Below, piece after piece: positions 43,302-51,686 of a stretch of 64,000 bases of DNA; within the stretch, counting starts at the first letter, position 1, and each line of letters opens with the position of its first letter. Both the position numbers and the translations under genes were made by a program. This DNA is from JADKIH01 sp031385005. Its GTDB lineage: Bacteria; Bacteroidota; Bacteroidia; AKYH767-A; 2013-40CM-41-45. Location: NCBI GenBank assembly GCA_031385005.1, contig JANNBB010000070.1, forward strand, positions 62,001 through 126,000. Direction: 5' to 3'. The notes beneath the pieces are model-generated. The model ran no database searches and was not told the origin of the DNA. It was given only the letters and a program-made list of their open reading frames with translations.

Positions 43302-44705
43302 ATGGAGATAGTCTACCTATTAAAACATGAGATCCTGCTGGTATTTCTACTCGTGGTGCTGTTAATCATTCGTGTCTACGAAGAGCATACTGATAACGCT
43401 ACCTGGATAAAAATGTTCAATGCGATGTTCTTACTTAACTGCATGGCCGGTTGGTTGTTTAATCGCACCGGTATTGCATTTAATAATATGTTTATCAATA
43501 ATGAACTTTTGGCTTTCGAAAAAAACATTCTCAACACCGGCACCCTTATCATTTGTCTTTTTTCTTCGGGCTGGTTGATGAAACAGCGACACATTGCTGA
43601 GTTTTATATTTTATTGATATCGGCATTATTAGGAATGTTCTTCATGCTTTCTTCCGGAAATTTACTCATGTTCTTCCTTGCCGTTGAAATGTCCGCTATT
43701 CCTGTCGCGGCCCTCTGTAATTTTAATCACGATGAAAAACGCTCGAGCGAAGCTGCCATGAAGATGATTTTTTCTTCTGCATTTTCATCTTGTATCATGT
43801 TGTTGGGAATTTCATTTCTGTATGGTGCAACCGGTACGCTTGATTATTTTGTTCTCTCTACTGCGCAAAGCTCTCCTTTGTTTCTTGCAGGTTTCGTTTT
43901 TTTCTTTACTGGACTTGTTTTTAAATTGTCAGTCGTTCCATTTCACTTCTGGACAGCCGATGTGTATGAAGGTGCACCAGTTGCGGTTACGTCCTTTCTT
44001 TCTGTGATTAGCAAAGGTTCTATGGTATTTGTGTTGACTTCTATCCTCTATCATGTTTTTCCTTCTATCAAAGATCAATGGTATATATTGCTTTGTATTT
44101 TCAGTGTAATCACCATGGTTACCGGAAACCTCTTCGCCATACGACAAGAAAATATGAAACGTTTCCTCGCGTTTTCATCTATTACACAAGTGGGTTTTAT
44201 TCTCATCGGAATTTCAGGTAATCTTCAGGACGGACAATCATCTTCCATATACTTTATTCTGATTTATGTATTTTCAAATCTCGCAGCATTTTCTATAGTT
44301 TCAAGAATTAGTGAGCAAACAGGAAAGGAAACAATTTCAGAGTATAAAGGGCTTGTTAAAACAAATCCAATGTTCACATGGATTCTGGCTATTGCTTTGT
44401 TTTCATTAGCCGGTATACCGCCAACGGCAGGATTTTTCGGTAAGATATTTCTGCTGACTTCCGGTGCTTCTACCGGTAATTATGTGTTGATCAGCATTGC
44501 TGCAATTAATATGGTTGTTTCTTTATACTATTACCTGCGTGTTATTCGTTCTATGTTTATGGAAACACGAGCAGACATTATTCCGAAGCTTACAACGGGA
44601 ATCAATTTGCGGATTGCCATGTTTATCTGTTTGGCCGGAATATTATTAACCGGATTTTTTGGTACTCTTTATCAGTTTATTTATTCGTTAAGCGGAGGAC
44701 TTTAA
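43302..44705 (+). CDS. nuoN: NADH-quinone oxidoreductase subunit N
   Basis: 467 residues, ND2-type antiporter-like subunit. LLMFFLAVEMSAIPVAALC, SSEAAMKMIFSSAFSSCIM, FKLSVVPFHFWTADVYEGAPVAVTSFLSVISKG and NMKRFLAFSSITQVGFILIG are typical. The last core subunit of the set; a short unknown gene follows at 1 nt distance. Confidence 0.96.
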   Translation: MEIVYLLKHEILLVFLLVVLLIIRVYEEHTDNATWIKMFNAMFLLNCMAGWLFNRTGIAFNNMFINNELLAFEKNILNTGTLIICLFSSGWLMKQRHIAEFYILLISALLGMFFMLSSGNLLMFFLAVEMSAIPVAALCNFNHDEKRSSEAAMKMIFSSAFSSCIMLLGISFLYGATGTLDYFVLSTAQSSPLFLAGFVFFFTGLVFKLSVVPFHFWTADVYEGAPVAVTSFLSVISKGSMVFVLTSILYHVFPSIKDQWYILLCIFSVITMVTGNLFAIRQENMKRFLAFSSITQVGFILIGISGNLQDGQSSSIYFILIYVFSNLAAFSIVSRISEQTGKETISEYKGLVKTNPMFTWILAIALFSLAGIPPTAGFFGKIFLLTSGASTGNYVLISIAAINMVVSLYYYLRVIRSMFMETRADIIPKLTTGINLRIAMFICLAGILLTGFFGTLYQFIYSLSGGL

Positions 44706-44706
44706 T

Positions 44707-45066
44707 ATGGCTATTAATCAAAATCATTTATTCGAAGACATCGATGGACAAAAATGCGCCATCGTAGAAAAAAATGTGGATGCCGGTCGTGTTGAATTTC
44801 TCAAAAAACTGTTGGAATTTAATCGCTTTACGGTGGTGGTTGTTGCAAGTCCACCTCCAAAATCGGCTGTCCCTGCTACTGAAGAGCCGGTCACCGTTTC
44901 ACCGACTACTTTTACAATAGGAGTAACGGATGTTCGTTTCAATGCCACCAATGCAATTTTTGGAAGACTCTTAAAAACTCCCGACGGAAAAATTGTTACC
45001 CGAAGTTATTGGTTGCAGAAGGATTTTCAGTCAAATGATCAGATTCCGTACTTTCAGAAGAAATAA
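44707..45066 (+). CDS. Conserved-looking small protein of unknown function at the end of the nuo operon
   Basis: 119 residues, soluble, no signal peptide or membrane segment. A start with DIDGQKCAIVEKNVDAGRVEFLKKLLEFN, a Pro-rich middle (SPPPKSAVPATEEPVTVSP), and an end with FNATNAIFGRLLKTPDGKIVTRSYWLQ. I do not recognise the family. The ATG lies 1 nt after the nuoN stop, so it is co-transcribed and probably translated by coupling. It might serve complex I assembly or stability, but that is a guess from position. Confidence 0.75.
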   Translation: MAINQNHLFEDIDGQKCAIVEKNVDAGRVEFLKKLLEFNRFTVVVVASPPPKSAVPATEEPVTVSPTTFTIGVTDVRFNATNAIFGRLLKTPDGKIVTRSYWLQKDFQSNDQIPYFQKK

Positions 45067-45122
45067 TTTTTAGGCAATACTATTTCGATTGCTAAATGAG
45101 TGGTACACGCTATACTTTTGAA

Positions 45123-45611
45123 TCACAATGCCATAATCATCTGCACATCGCATCCGGTATGTCCGGTTTGTCCGAGTGGTTGATTAATTTTCCTGAATCC
45201 TGTTTTTTCGTAAAGGTGAATAGCCGCTTTCATTGGGCTTAGTGTTTCCAGGTAAATTTTTTCGTAGTTAAATTCACGGGCTTTATCCAGGCACAAATCA
45301 ATTAATATTTTTCCCAGCCCTAAACCCCGGACGGATTTATTTAAAAACATCCGTTGCAATTCGCATATGTTTTCATCGGTATGATCGAGGTGTTTGATTC
45401 CACAACCTCCGGCATACTCTCCTTTGTATTTCAATATATAATAAATGGATCGATCGGATAGATAGTTTTCGAACATGGCATCTAAAGTCGGATCACCTAA
45501 AATGGTTGTTTTAGGATCTGCATTAAATTCTGTCATCGCATTGCGAATAATAGAGGCAATGATAGGATTGTCTTTTTGCTCGATCGGATAGATGAATATA
45601 TCGGAATTCAC
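45123..45611 (-). CDS. GNAT-family N-acetyltransferase
   Basis: About 162 residues from a GTG at 45611. The acetyl-CoA loop LNKSVRGLGLGKILIDLCLDKARE and the following YEKIYLETL and AAIHLYEKTGFRKI are GNAT motifs A and B. Substrate unknown. The frame is open back to 45707, overlapping the end of the DCC-family gene; the extra residues are not GNAT-like, so I prefer the GTG (V-N-S-D-I-F-I). It is transcribed with the DCC gene on the minus strand, away from the MerR regulator. Confidence 0.9.
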   Translation of the reverse strand: MNSDIFIYPIEQKDNPIIASIIRNAMTEFNADPKTTILGDPTLDAMFENYLSDRSIYYILKYKGEYAGGCGIKHLDHTDENICELQRMFLNKSVRGLGLGKILIDLCLDKAREFNYEKIYLETLSPMKAAIHLYEKTGFRKINQPLGQTGHTGCDVQMIMAL

Positions 45612-45672
45612 AATTATTGTAGATAGGGGAGGTATAAAATTACAAAAAGGAATCGAGAAATTTGTTTTTTGT

Positions 45673-46044
45673 TTAACAGATATTTTCGTTATCCTTTTTC
45701 TTCCCAAATATTCGGTAGCGGTTTTTGGCTATCCAATCATACATATAATCCCGCCATCGTTTTGGAAAGAATCTGAGCGCAGTCAAATACTTCCAGGGAC
45801 CATTCATTTGTTCCAGAATTTTTAAAACAGCAGTAGATTTTTGAAAAGCTTCATTCTCGTGGATGAATACAATGGAGTTTGATCCTTCACTGGTTAATTT
45901 AAATTCACTTAGAATATTTATCCCTGTAACTGATTGAAGAGATTGGAAAGTAAATAATCCTCTTTTATCTCTCTTCTTTACAAATTTTACAGTCTTGCTG
46001 CATAGGTTGCATTGTCCGTCATAAAGAATAATATTTCTTACCAT
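45673..46044 (-). CDS. DCC1-like thiol-disulfide oxidoreductase family protein (DUF393)
   Basis: 123 residues. The signature YDGQCNLCSKTVKFVKKRD gives the DxxCxxC motif of the DCC/DUF393 family, a thioredoxin-like group of predicted redox proteins. FTFQSLQS and the end PKRWRDYMYDWIAKNRYRIFGK are typical of the family. Function in cells unknown. Divergent from the MerR-type regulator across a 294-nt intergenic region that holds the regulator's operator. The GNAT gene follows it. Confidence 0.92.
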   Translation of the reverse strand: MVRNIILYDGQCNLCSKTVKFVKKRDKRGLFTFQSLQSVTGINILSEFKLTSEGSNSIVFIHENEAFQKSTAVLKILEQMNGPWKYLTALRFFPKRWRDYMYDWIAKNRYRIFGKKKDNENIC

Positions 46045-46286
46045 TGGCTGTTTCTCAAAATTATTATATATTCTTAATGAAGGGTATGTTTCAAATTTTG
46101 GAATAACTTTTTATTGTGGAGTATTTTAAATTGGATGTGCAAAGTTAATTCAACTTCAGGAATATTATGAAAATATAAATAGGAAGTTGGATCATGAAAT
46201 ATCAAATAATAACATAGTTAATTTCGTTAAATAAAGTCTAAAAATATCAATCAATATTATAATCCGGCCAATTTTTACCCATTTAT

Positions 46287-46318
46287 TTGTTTAATAATAT
46301 TTGTATTATGTTAAACAA
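46287..46318 (+). promoter_or_regulatory. Candidate operator of the MerR/B12 regulator at its own promoter
   Basis: Inverted repeat TTGTTTAAT (46287-46295), 14-nt spacer, GTTAAACAA (46310-46318). The spacer contains the -33 TTG of the regulator's promoter, so a bound protein would cover it. The same arms with the same spacing occur at 47380-47411. Confidence 0.65.
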
Positions 46319-46330
46319 TATTTATATTTG
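46300..46330 (+). promoter_or_regulatory. Promoter of the MerR/B12 regulator: TTTG, 19 nt, TATATTTG
   Basis: -33 TTTG (46300-46303, read as T then TTG) and, 19 nt on, TATATTTG (46323-46330), an exact TAnnTTTG match. The -7 ends 8 nt before the ATG at 46339, so the leader is very short. Confidence 0.75.
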
Positions 46331-46338
46331 CGGCCTGT

Positions 46339-47220
46339 ATGCATTTTCCTGCAAAATATTCTATTAAGGACCTTGAGAAGCTTTCCGGTATTAAAGCGCA
46401 TACCATTAGGATATGGGAAAAGCGATTTGGGGTCATTGAACCGGATAGAACGGATACCAATATTCGGTTGTATTCGAACGATGACCTTCGTAAAATACTA
46501 AATATTAGTTTGTTAAATAAAAACGGTCATAAGATTTCGGAAATTGCGGAATTGAGTGATTCGGAATTAAGCAATAAGGTCGATGCCATCAATCTGGTCA
46601 AGACAGGTAATGAAGATTTGATTGAGAACCTGATATTGGGAATGATAGATCTCAATGAGCACTTGTTTAACCGCATTTTTTCTGCTTGTATTTTGCGAAT
46701 GGGTTTTGAAGAAACTATTTTAAGTGTGGTCTTTCCATTTTTTCAGCGAATCGGAATTATGTGGCAGGTGGGAAGTATTAATCCGGCCCAGGAACATTTT
46801 GTCAGCAACATAATACGCCAGAAGATGATTGTGGCAACTGAAAGTCTGACTTTTTCAGATGTGAAAAATAGTGGTACAGCTTTACTTTTTTTACCGGAAA
46901 ATGAATTGCATGAAATCAGTTTATTGTTTTACAATTATGTACTTCGTTCGAGGAAAATAAAAACGATTTACCTGGGACAATCAGTACCTGTGGATAACCT
47001 CGAGCGTATCATTCAGATAACTAAACCGACTATTCTTTTAACAGTCATTTCCAACAATGGGTCGGGTCTTAACTTCAAAGATTTTTATACTTTTCTTCAG
47101 GCGGTGGCCGGTAAAAAGAAGATACTCATATCCGGTATTGCTGCATTCGAAAATAAAGAGTTGATGCCCCCTTCTTTTCATTTATTTAAGGATCATTCAG
47201 AATTGATCGCACTCATTTAA
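46339..47220 (+). CDS. MerR-family regulator with cobalamin-binding domain (CarH/LitR type)
   Basis: 293 residues. MerR winged helix at the N-terminus (about 7-75: YSIKDLEKLSGIKAHTIRIW and GVIEPDRTDTNIRLYS). Then a helical bundle with Trp142, nine residues, then Glu152-His153 (WQVGSINPAQEH), the Wx9EH motif that caps adenosylcobalamin in CarH. The cobalamin fold follows, with His191 (PENELHEIS) at the place of the lower-ligand His of the DxHxxG motif. The Asp and Gly of that motif are changed. In Thermus CarH the residue after Trp is the His that ligates cobalt in the light state; here it is Gln143. Next to carotenoid genes, so a light- or B12-responsive repressor of them is likely. Confidence 0.88.
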   Translation: MHFPAKYSIKDLEKLSGIKAHTIRIWEKRFGVIEPDRTDTNIRLYSNDDLRKILNISLLNKNGHKISEIAELSDSELSNKVDAINLVKTGNEDLIENLILGMIDLNEHLFNRIFSACILRMGFEETILSVVFPFFQRIGIMWQVGSINPAQEHFVSNIIRQKMIVATESLTFSDVKNSGTALLFLPENELHEISLLFYNYVLRSRKIKTIYLGQSVPVDNLERIIQITKPTILLTVISNNGSGLNFKDFYTFLQAVAGKKKILISGIAAFENKELMPPSFHLFKDHSELIALI

Positions 47221-47366
47221 TTCTGTATTTATTCTCCAAAAATTTAATTTTCTTAATCGATGGGTTGGGTTTATTTCCTGTTATCAGCTTGTTTGCATCA
47301 CTTTCTTGTTCAATCTATGGATATCCATATAAAAATTAATTGATTGAAATTCAAATATATATGATA

Positions 47367-47398
47367 TTTGTTCATGTATTTGTTTAATAAATACTTGC
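47367..47398 (+). promoter_or_regulatory. Probable promoter of the DUF4397 gene
   Basis: TTTG at 47367-47370 and, 21 nt later, TACTTGC at 47392-47398, a -7 one base short of TAnnTTTG. The operator-like repeat at 47380-47411 brackets the -7 element. A leader of roughly 75 nt would follow. Confidence 0.45.
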
Positions 47399-47411
47399 AA
47401 AGATTAAACAA
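47380..47411 (+). promoter_or_regulatory. Second candidate operator for the MerR/B12 regulator
   Basis: Perfect 9-bp inverted repeat TTGTTTAAT (47380-47388) and ATTAAACAA (47403-47411) with a 14-nt spacer, identical in arms and spacing to the one at 46287-46318 apart from one base. An extra half-site-like TTTGTTCAT precedes it at 47368-47376. Confidence 0.65.
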
Positions 47412-47481
47412 AACTATTTCCTTTGATCCATCAAAAATTTAATAAACTTTTTAAAAATCTATTAACTAAAAAACAAAACCA

Positions 47482-49188
47482 ATGAAAAAAATAATTTTCT
47501 ACTTCTCTACTTTTATTCTGTCAATATTTAATTTAGAATCATATTCACAGAATGCCGATCTGCAGATCATTCACAATGCTGCAGATCCTGCTGCAACAAC
47601 CGTCGATATTTATGTTGATGGCACCTTAGCTTTAAACGATTTTAGTTTTCGTTCTGCGACTCCATTTCTGAGTTTGCCTTCCAATGTAGTAATCAACGTA
47701 GGCGTTGCTCCATCTACAAGTATGTCGGTTATGGATACCCTTGTAAATTTCCCAATTACTTTAGCACCGGGTGGTCGTTATGTAGCCATTGCAAACGGAG
47801 TGCTTGATCCTAATTCATTCTCCCCAAACCCTGATGCAGTAAGTACAGCTTTTACCTTATTTATAAAGGATAACATTCAGTCATTATCTTCCAATCCGGC
47901 AAATGTGGATTTTATTGTTGTTCATGGTTCCACAGATGCTACGACAGTAGATGTATTGGCGCGTGGTGTGGCTTCTCTGGTTGACGATGCTTCTTACAGC
48001 GATATTACCAATTACATCAGTGTTCCGGCTTCCGATTATATCCTGGATGTTACACCCGGTGGTTCAAATTCTACTATCGTAGCAAGTTTTGCTGCCGATC
48101 TTTCTACACTTGCGGGAGGAACTGCGGTAGTTGTTGCATCTGGCTTTTTGGATTCAACCGTTAATCAAAACGGACCCGCATTTGGATTGTGGGCATATTT
48201 GAGTAATGGTACCGCAATACAACTTCCTGTTGTTTCTTTAGCACGATTACAAGTAATTCACAATGCTGCAGATCCGGGAGCATCAAGCGTGGATGTTTAT
48301 TTAAACGGAGCCCTGTTATTGGACAATTTCGCATTCCGTACGGCAACACCCTATATCGATGCACCTGCAGGAGTTAATTTAAACATCGGCATAGCACCGG
48401 GAAACAGTACTTCCGTTGCAGACACTTTAGTGAACTTTCAGGCAACTCTCGATAACGGAAACTCTTATGTGGCCATTGCCAATGGAGTTTTAACTCCCGG
48501 AAGTTTTCAGGTAAATCCGGATGGTGTTTCTACTGCTTTCACTTTATTCATTCAGGATGCTATGCGCGAGTCGGCTCTTCTTCCGGGAACTGTTGATTTA
48601 AGAGTCGTGCACGGAGCAACGGACGCTCCAACTGTTGATGTAATTGCCCGTGGGGTGGGAACCATTGTCGATGATGCAGTATATAGTGTAATCACCCCAT
48701 ATTTATCAGTACCTGCATCCAGCTATACACTCGACATTACTCCGGGTAGTAACAATTCTGTAATCGTCGCTACTTTCGCGGCAGATCTGACAACACTGGG
48801 TGGTGGCGCCGCAGTCGTATTAGCTTCGGGTTTCCTTGATCCTTCCATGAATCAGAATGGTCAGACATTTGGTTTGATCGCTGTATTGCCTGATGGACAA
48901 GTCCTTTTGTTGAGCAATGTTACAGGCATAGAAGAAAATGCCTTCGGTCAATTCAACATGTATCCGAATCCTGCCACCGATAAACTGAATATTGAATTTC
49001 AGGATCTGCAGGCAAGCCAGTTATCTGTTTCTGTAACTGACCTATCGGGAAGAATTGTAAAACAAGCTGAAAGTACTATTTCTCAAAATAAGTTAACGAT
49101 TAACACATCCGGACTTACCGGCGGTACGTATGTTATTCGTGTAACAGACAATCAAAAAGTATTAGTTAAAAAATTCAGTGTTCATTAA
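47482..49188 (+). CDS. Secreted protein with tandem DUF4397 domains and T9SS sorting domain
   Basis: 568 residues. Signal peptide (about 1-22, ...LESYSQ). Two long halves (about 24-250 and 253-480), each starting LQIIHNAADPAATTVDIYVDG / LQVIHNAADPGASSVDVYLNG and containing further DUF4397-type units (FIVVHGSTDATTVDV, RVVHGATDAPTVDV). DNA also shows the duplication (ATTCACAATGCTGCAGATCC at 47569 and 48255). The end (FNMYPNPATDKLNIEFQ, GGTYVIRVTDNQKV) is a T9SS sorting domain. DUF4397 is a beta-sandwich domain of unknown function. It has the regulator-like operator in its promoter and a terminator behind, so it forms its own unit between regulator and crtI. Confidence 0.9.
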   Translation: MKKIIFYFSTFILSIFNLESYSQNADLQIIHNAADPAATTVDIYVDGTLALNDFSFRSATPFLSLPSNVVINVGVAPSTSMSVMDTLVNFPITLAPGGRYVAIANGVLDPNSFSPNPDAVSTAFTLFIKDNIQSLSSNPANVDFIVVHGSTDATTVDVLARGVASLVDDASYSDITNYISVPASDYILDVTPGGSNSTIVASFAADLSTLAGGTAVVVASGFLDSTVNQNGPAFGLWAYLSNGTAIQLPVVSLARLQVIHNAADPGASSVDVYLNGALLLDNFAFRTATPYIDAPAGVNLNIGIAPGNSTSVADTLVNFQATLDNGNSYVAIANGVLTPGSFQVNPDGVSTAFTLFIQDAMRESALLPGTVDLRVVHGATDAPTVDVIARGVGTIVDDAVYSVITPYLSVPASSYTLDITPGSNNSVIVATFAADLTTLGGGAAVVLASGFLDPSMNQNGQTFGLIAVLPDGQVLLLSNVTGIEENAFGQFNMYPNPATDKLNIEFQDLQASQLSVSVTDLSGRIVKQAESTISQNKLTINTSGLTGGTYVIRVTDNQKVLVKKFSVH

Positions 49189-49219
49189 TGTTATTGTGTG
49201 TGTTTAATTGTTAGTGTAA

Positions 49220-49253
49220 AGAGATTGCCAGAGTTCGGCAATCTCTTTTTTTA
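49220..49253 (+). terminator. Rho-independent terminator after the DUF4397 gene
   Basis: Perfect 10-bp stem AGAGATTGCC / GGCAATCTCT with a 7-nt loop, followed by a T-run. It separates the DUF4397 transcript from crtI, which therefore needs a promoter in the next 50 nt (TTG at 49267 and TAAATTGC at 49285 are weak candidates). Confidence 0.92.
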
Positions 49254-49300
49254 AAGTATTTTTCCATTGTTATTTATTAAAATGTAAATTGCCTAATCAA

Positions 49301-50803
49301 ATGATGCCTGTTAGAAGTAAAAATAAAAAAGTAGTTGTACTGGGTGCCGGTTTTGCCGGACTAAGTGCCGCGGCATCTTTGGCACGTGAAGGGTTTTCAG
49401 TTACGCTGATCGAAAAAAATGATCAGACAGGCGGTAGAGCTCGTGTTTTTCGCCAAAATGGATTTGTATTTGATATGGGACCAAGCTGGTATTGGATGCC
49501 CGATGTAATTGAACAATATTTCAGCCGGTTCGGTAAATCTGTAAAAGACTATTTTGATTTAGTGCGACTCGATCCTTCTTATCAGGTAATATTTGGAAAA
49601 AACGACACGATAAATCTTCCTGCAGATTTCAATGATCTGAAGAAAGAATTTGAAAAACTGGAAGCAGGGGCAGGGGAGAAACTGGATTTATTTATGAGGG
49701 AAGCCAAATTAAAATATGACGCAGGGATGAAAGATTTTGTTTTTAAGCCAAGTGTCAGTATTAAGGAGTTTGTTAACATCAACTTACTCACTTCCGTTTT
49801 TCGGCTTGATATGTTTAAATCGTTTTCTATCCATGCCGCCAAATATTTTAAAAACCCTAAATTATTACGTTTACTCGAATTTCCTGTTTTATTCCTTGGA
49901 GCAAAACCTGCCAATACTCCGGCTTTATATAGTCTGATGAATTATGCCGACATGAAACTCGGTACCTGGTATCCTATGGGCGGCATGTATAAACTCGTTG
50001 AAGCCATGACTCATCTGGCAATCGAAACAGGAGTAGAAATAAAATTAAATGAAAGTGTTACGAAAATTGAAGTAAATGAAAAAAATGCCAATTTCGTAAT
50101 TACCGATAAAAATTATTACGAAGCCGATATCGTTGTGGCCGGTGCCGATTACAATCATGTAGAACAAAATCTACTCAACCCCGGTGAAAGAAGCTATTCT
50201 GCTAAATACTGGGAGTCTAAGACCATGTCTCCTTCCAGTTTAATTTATTATGTAGGTGTAAAAAAGAAATTAAAAAACATTCTTCATCACAATCTTTTTT
50301 TCGATGCTGATTTTGATTTACATACCAATTCAATTTATAAAAGTAAAACATGGCCCGACGATCCGTTGTTTTATCTCTGTTGTCCTTCTGTAACCGACAA
50401 AAGCGTTGCACCTGAAGGCATGGAAAATCTTTTTATCCTTATCCCTGTTTCTGCAGGTCTGAATGATTCTCCTGATATACAAGACGCCTTTTTTGATAAA
50501 GTCATTCAACGTATCGAAGCTCATTGTGGAGAAAATATCCGTGATTCTATTGTTTATAAAAGAAGTTATGCGGGCTCTGATTTTAAATCAGATTATAACT
50601 CTTTCAAGGGAAATGCATATGGATTAGCGAATACATTGAATCAAACAGCTTTCTTACGTCCTTCTATTAAAAGTAAAAAAGTTAATAATTTATTTTATAC
50701 CGGACAACTTACCGTTCCCGGTCCGGGAGTTCCACCATCTATCATTTCCGGACAAGTGGTTGCAGGATATGTCAGTAAACAATTCAAAAATAAAAACACA
50801 TGA
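49301..50803 (+). CDS. crtI: Phytoene desaturase
   Basis: About 500 residues. FAD-binding KKVVVLGAGFAGLSAAASLA with IEKNDQTGGRARV close behind, DMGPSWYWMPDVIEQYF, and the C-terminal LFYTGQLTVPGPGVPPSIISG are all features of CrtI-type desaturases. It converts phytoene to lycopene through sequential desaturation. The in-frame TTG at 49289 precedes two ATGs at 49301 and 49304; I choose the first ATG. It begins the carotenoid operon, since crtB overlaps its stop by 4 nt. Confidence 0.95.
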   Translation: MMPVRSKNKKVVVLGAGFAGLSAAASLAREGFSVTLIEKNDQTGGRARVFRQNGFVFDMGPSWYWMPDVIEQYFSRFGKSVKDYFDLVRLDPSYQVIFGKNDTINLPADFNDLKKEFEKLEAGAGEKLDLFMREAKLKYDAGMKDFVFKPSVSIKEFVNINLLTSVFRLDMFKSFSIHAAKYFKNPKLLRLLEFPVLFLGAKPANTPALYSLMNYADMKLGTWYPMGGMYKLVEAMTHLAIETGVEIKLNESVTKIEVNEKNANFVITDKNYYEADIVVAGADYNHVEQNLLNPGERSYSAKYWESKTMSPSSLIYYVGVKKKLKNILHHNLFFDADFDLHTNSIYKSKTWPDDPLFYLCCPSVTDKSVAPEGMENLFILIPVSAGLNDSPDIQDAFFDKVIQRIEAHCGENIRDSIVYKRSYAGSDFKSDYNSFKGNAYGLANTLNQTAFLRPSIKSKKVNNLFYTGQLTVPGPGVPPSIISGQVVAGYVSKQFKNKNT

Positions 50804-51636
50804 AAAAACTTTTTGATGATGTTTCTGCAGCCACAAGCAGATTAACCACAGAAGCTTACAGCACTTCTTTTTCATTGGGCATTAAATTCCTGTCTAGAAA
50901 ATTTCACAGACCAATATATAGCATTTATGGTTTTGTCAGATTTGCTGATGAGATCGTTGACTCATTTCACGAATACGACAAAAAGCAACTTTTACAAAAA
51001 TTCAGAAATGATACCTATGAAGCTATTGATGATGGGATTAGTTTAAATCCAATAATAAATAGTTTTCAACGGGTAGTAAAGGAGTACAATATTGAAATAG
51101 AGCTCATCGATACCTTTCTTGATAGCATGGAAATGGATTTAAATCCATCCATATATGACCAAAAGAATTATGAAAAATATATTTTGGGATCGGCCGAAGT
51201 TGTTGGTTTAATGTGCTTGCGTGTTTTTTGTGAAAAGAACGATGAATTATTCGAATCACTCAAATATCCGGCTATGAAGCTTGGATCTGCATTTCAGAAA
51301 ATTAATTTTCTGAGGGACATAAAGGCAGATAACTATGAGCTGGGAAGAACGTATTTTCCTGAAGTGAATTTTGAAACATTTAAAGATGAAAATAAAATTG
51401 TTATTCAAGAGCAAATTGAAGATGAATTAAATGAGGGATTGAAAGGTATTCGAAAATTACCAAAGTCATCTCGTGCCGGAGTCTTTCTGGCTTATTATTA
51501 TTATATGGCACTTTTCAAAAAGATAAAAGCACTTCCGGCCAGTAAAATTGCCGAAGAAAGAATTCGCGTATCTAATCCGCGTAAAATTGGATTAATGATT
51601 AATTCAATGATAAAACACCGGTTGAATTTGATTTAG
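50800..51636 (+). CDS. crtB: Phytoene synthase (squalene/phytoene synthase family)
   Basis: 278 residues. Condenses two GGPP to phytoene. Asp-rich motifs FADEIVDSF (first) and FLRDIKADNYELGRTYFP (second), STSFSLGIKFL at the start and EVVGLMCLRVF are visible. Start codon overlaps the crtI stop (ATGA), so translation is coupled. No GGPP synthase gene (crtE) is in the window, so the substrate comes from elsewhere. Confidence 0.95.
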   Translation: MKKLFDDVSAATSRLTTEAYSTSFSLGIKFLSRKFHRPIYSIYGFVRFADEIVDSFHEYDKKQLLQKFRNDTYEAIDDGISLNPIINSFQRVVKEYNIEIELIDTFLDSMEMDLNPSIYDQKNYEKYILGSAEVVGLMCLRVFCEKNDELFESLKYPAMKLGSAFQKINFLRDIKADNYELGRTYFPEVNFETFKDENKIVIQEQIEDELNEGLKGIRKLPKSSRAGVFLAYYYYMALFKKIKALPASKIAEERIRVSNPRKIGLMINSMIKHRLNLI

Positions 51637-51686
51637 TTGGATGCAATTTTTTAAGATTAATTAAACTCAAAACACGATATAATTAA

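Noticed and set aside
45669..45677. TTGTTTAAC as a third regulator half-site
   Set aside because: No matching second arm at the 14-nt distance, and it lies at the end of the DCC gene.
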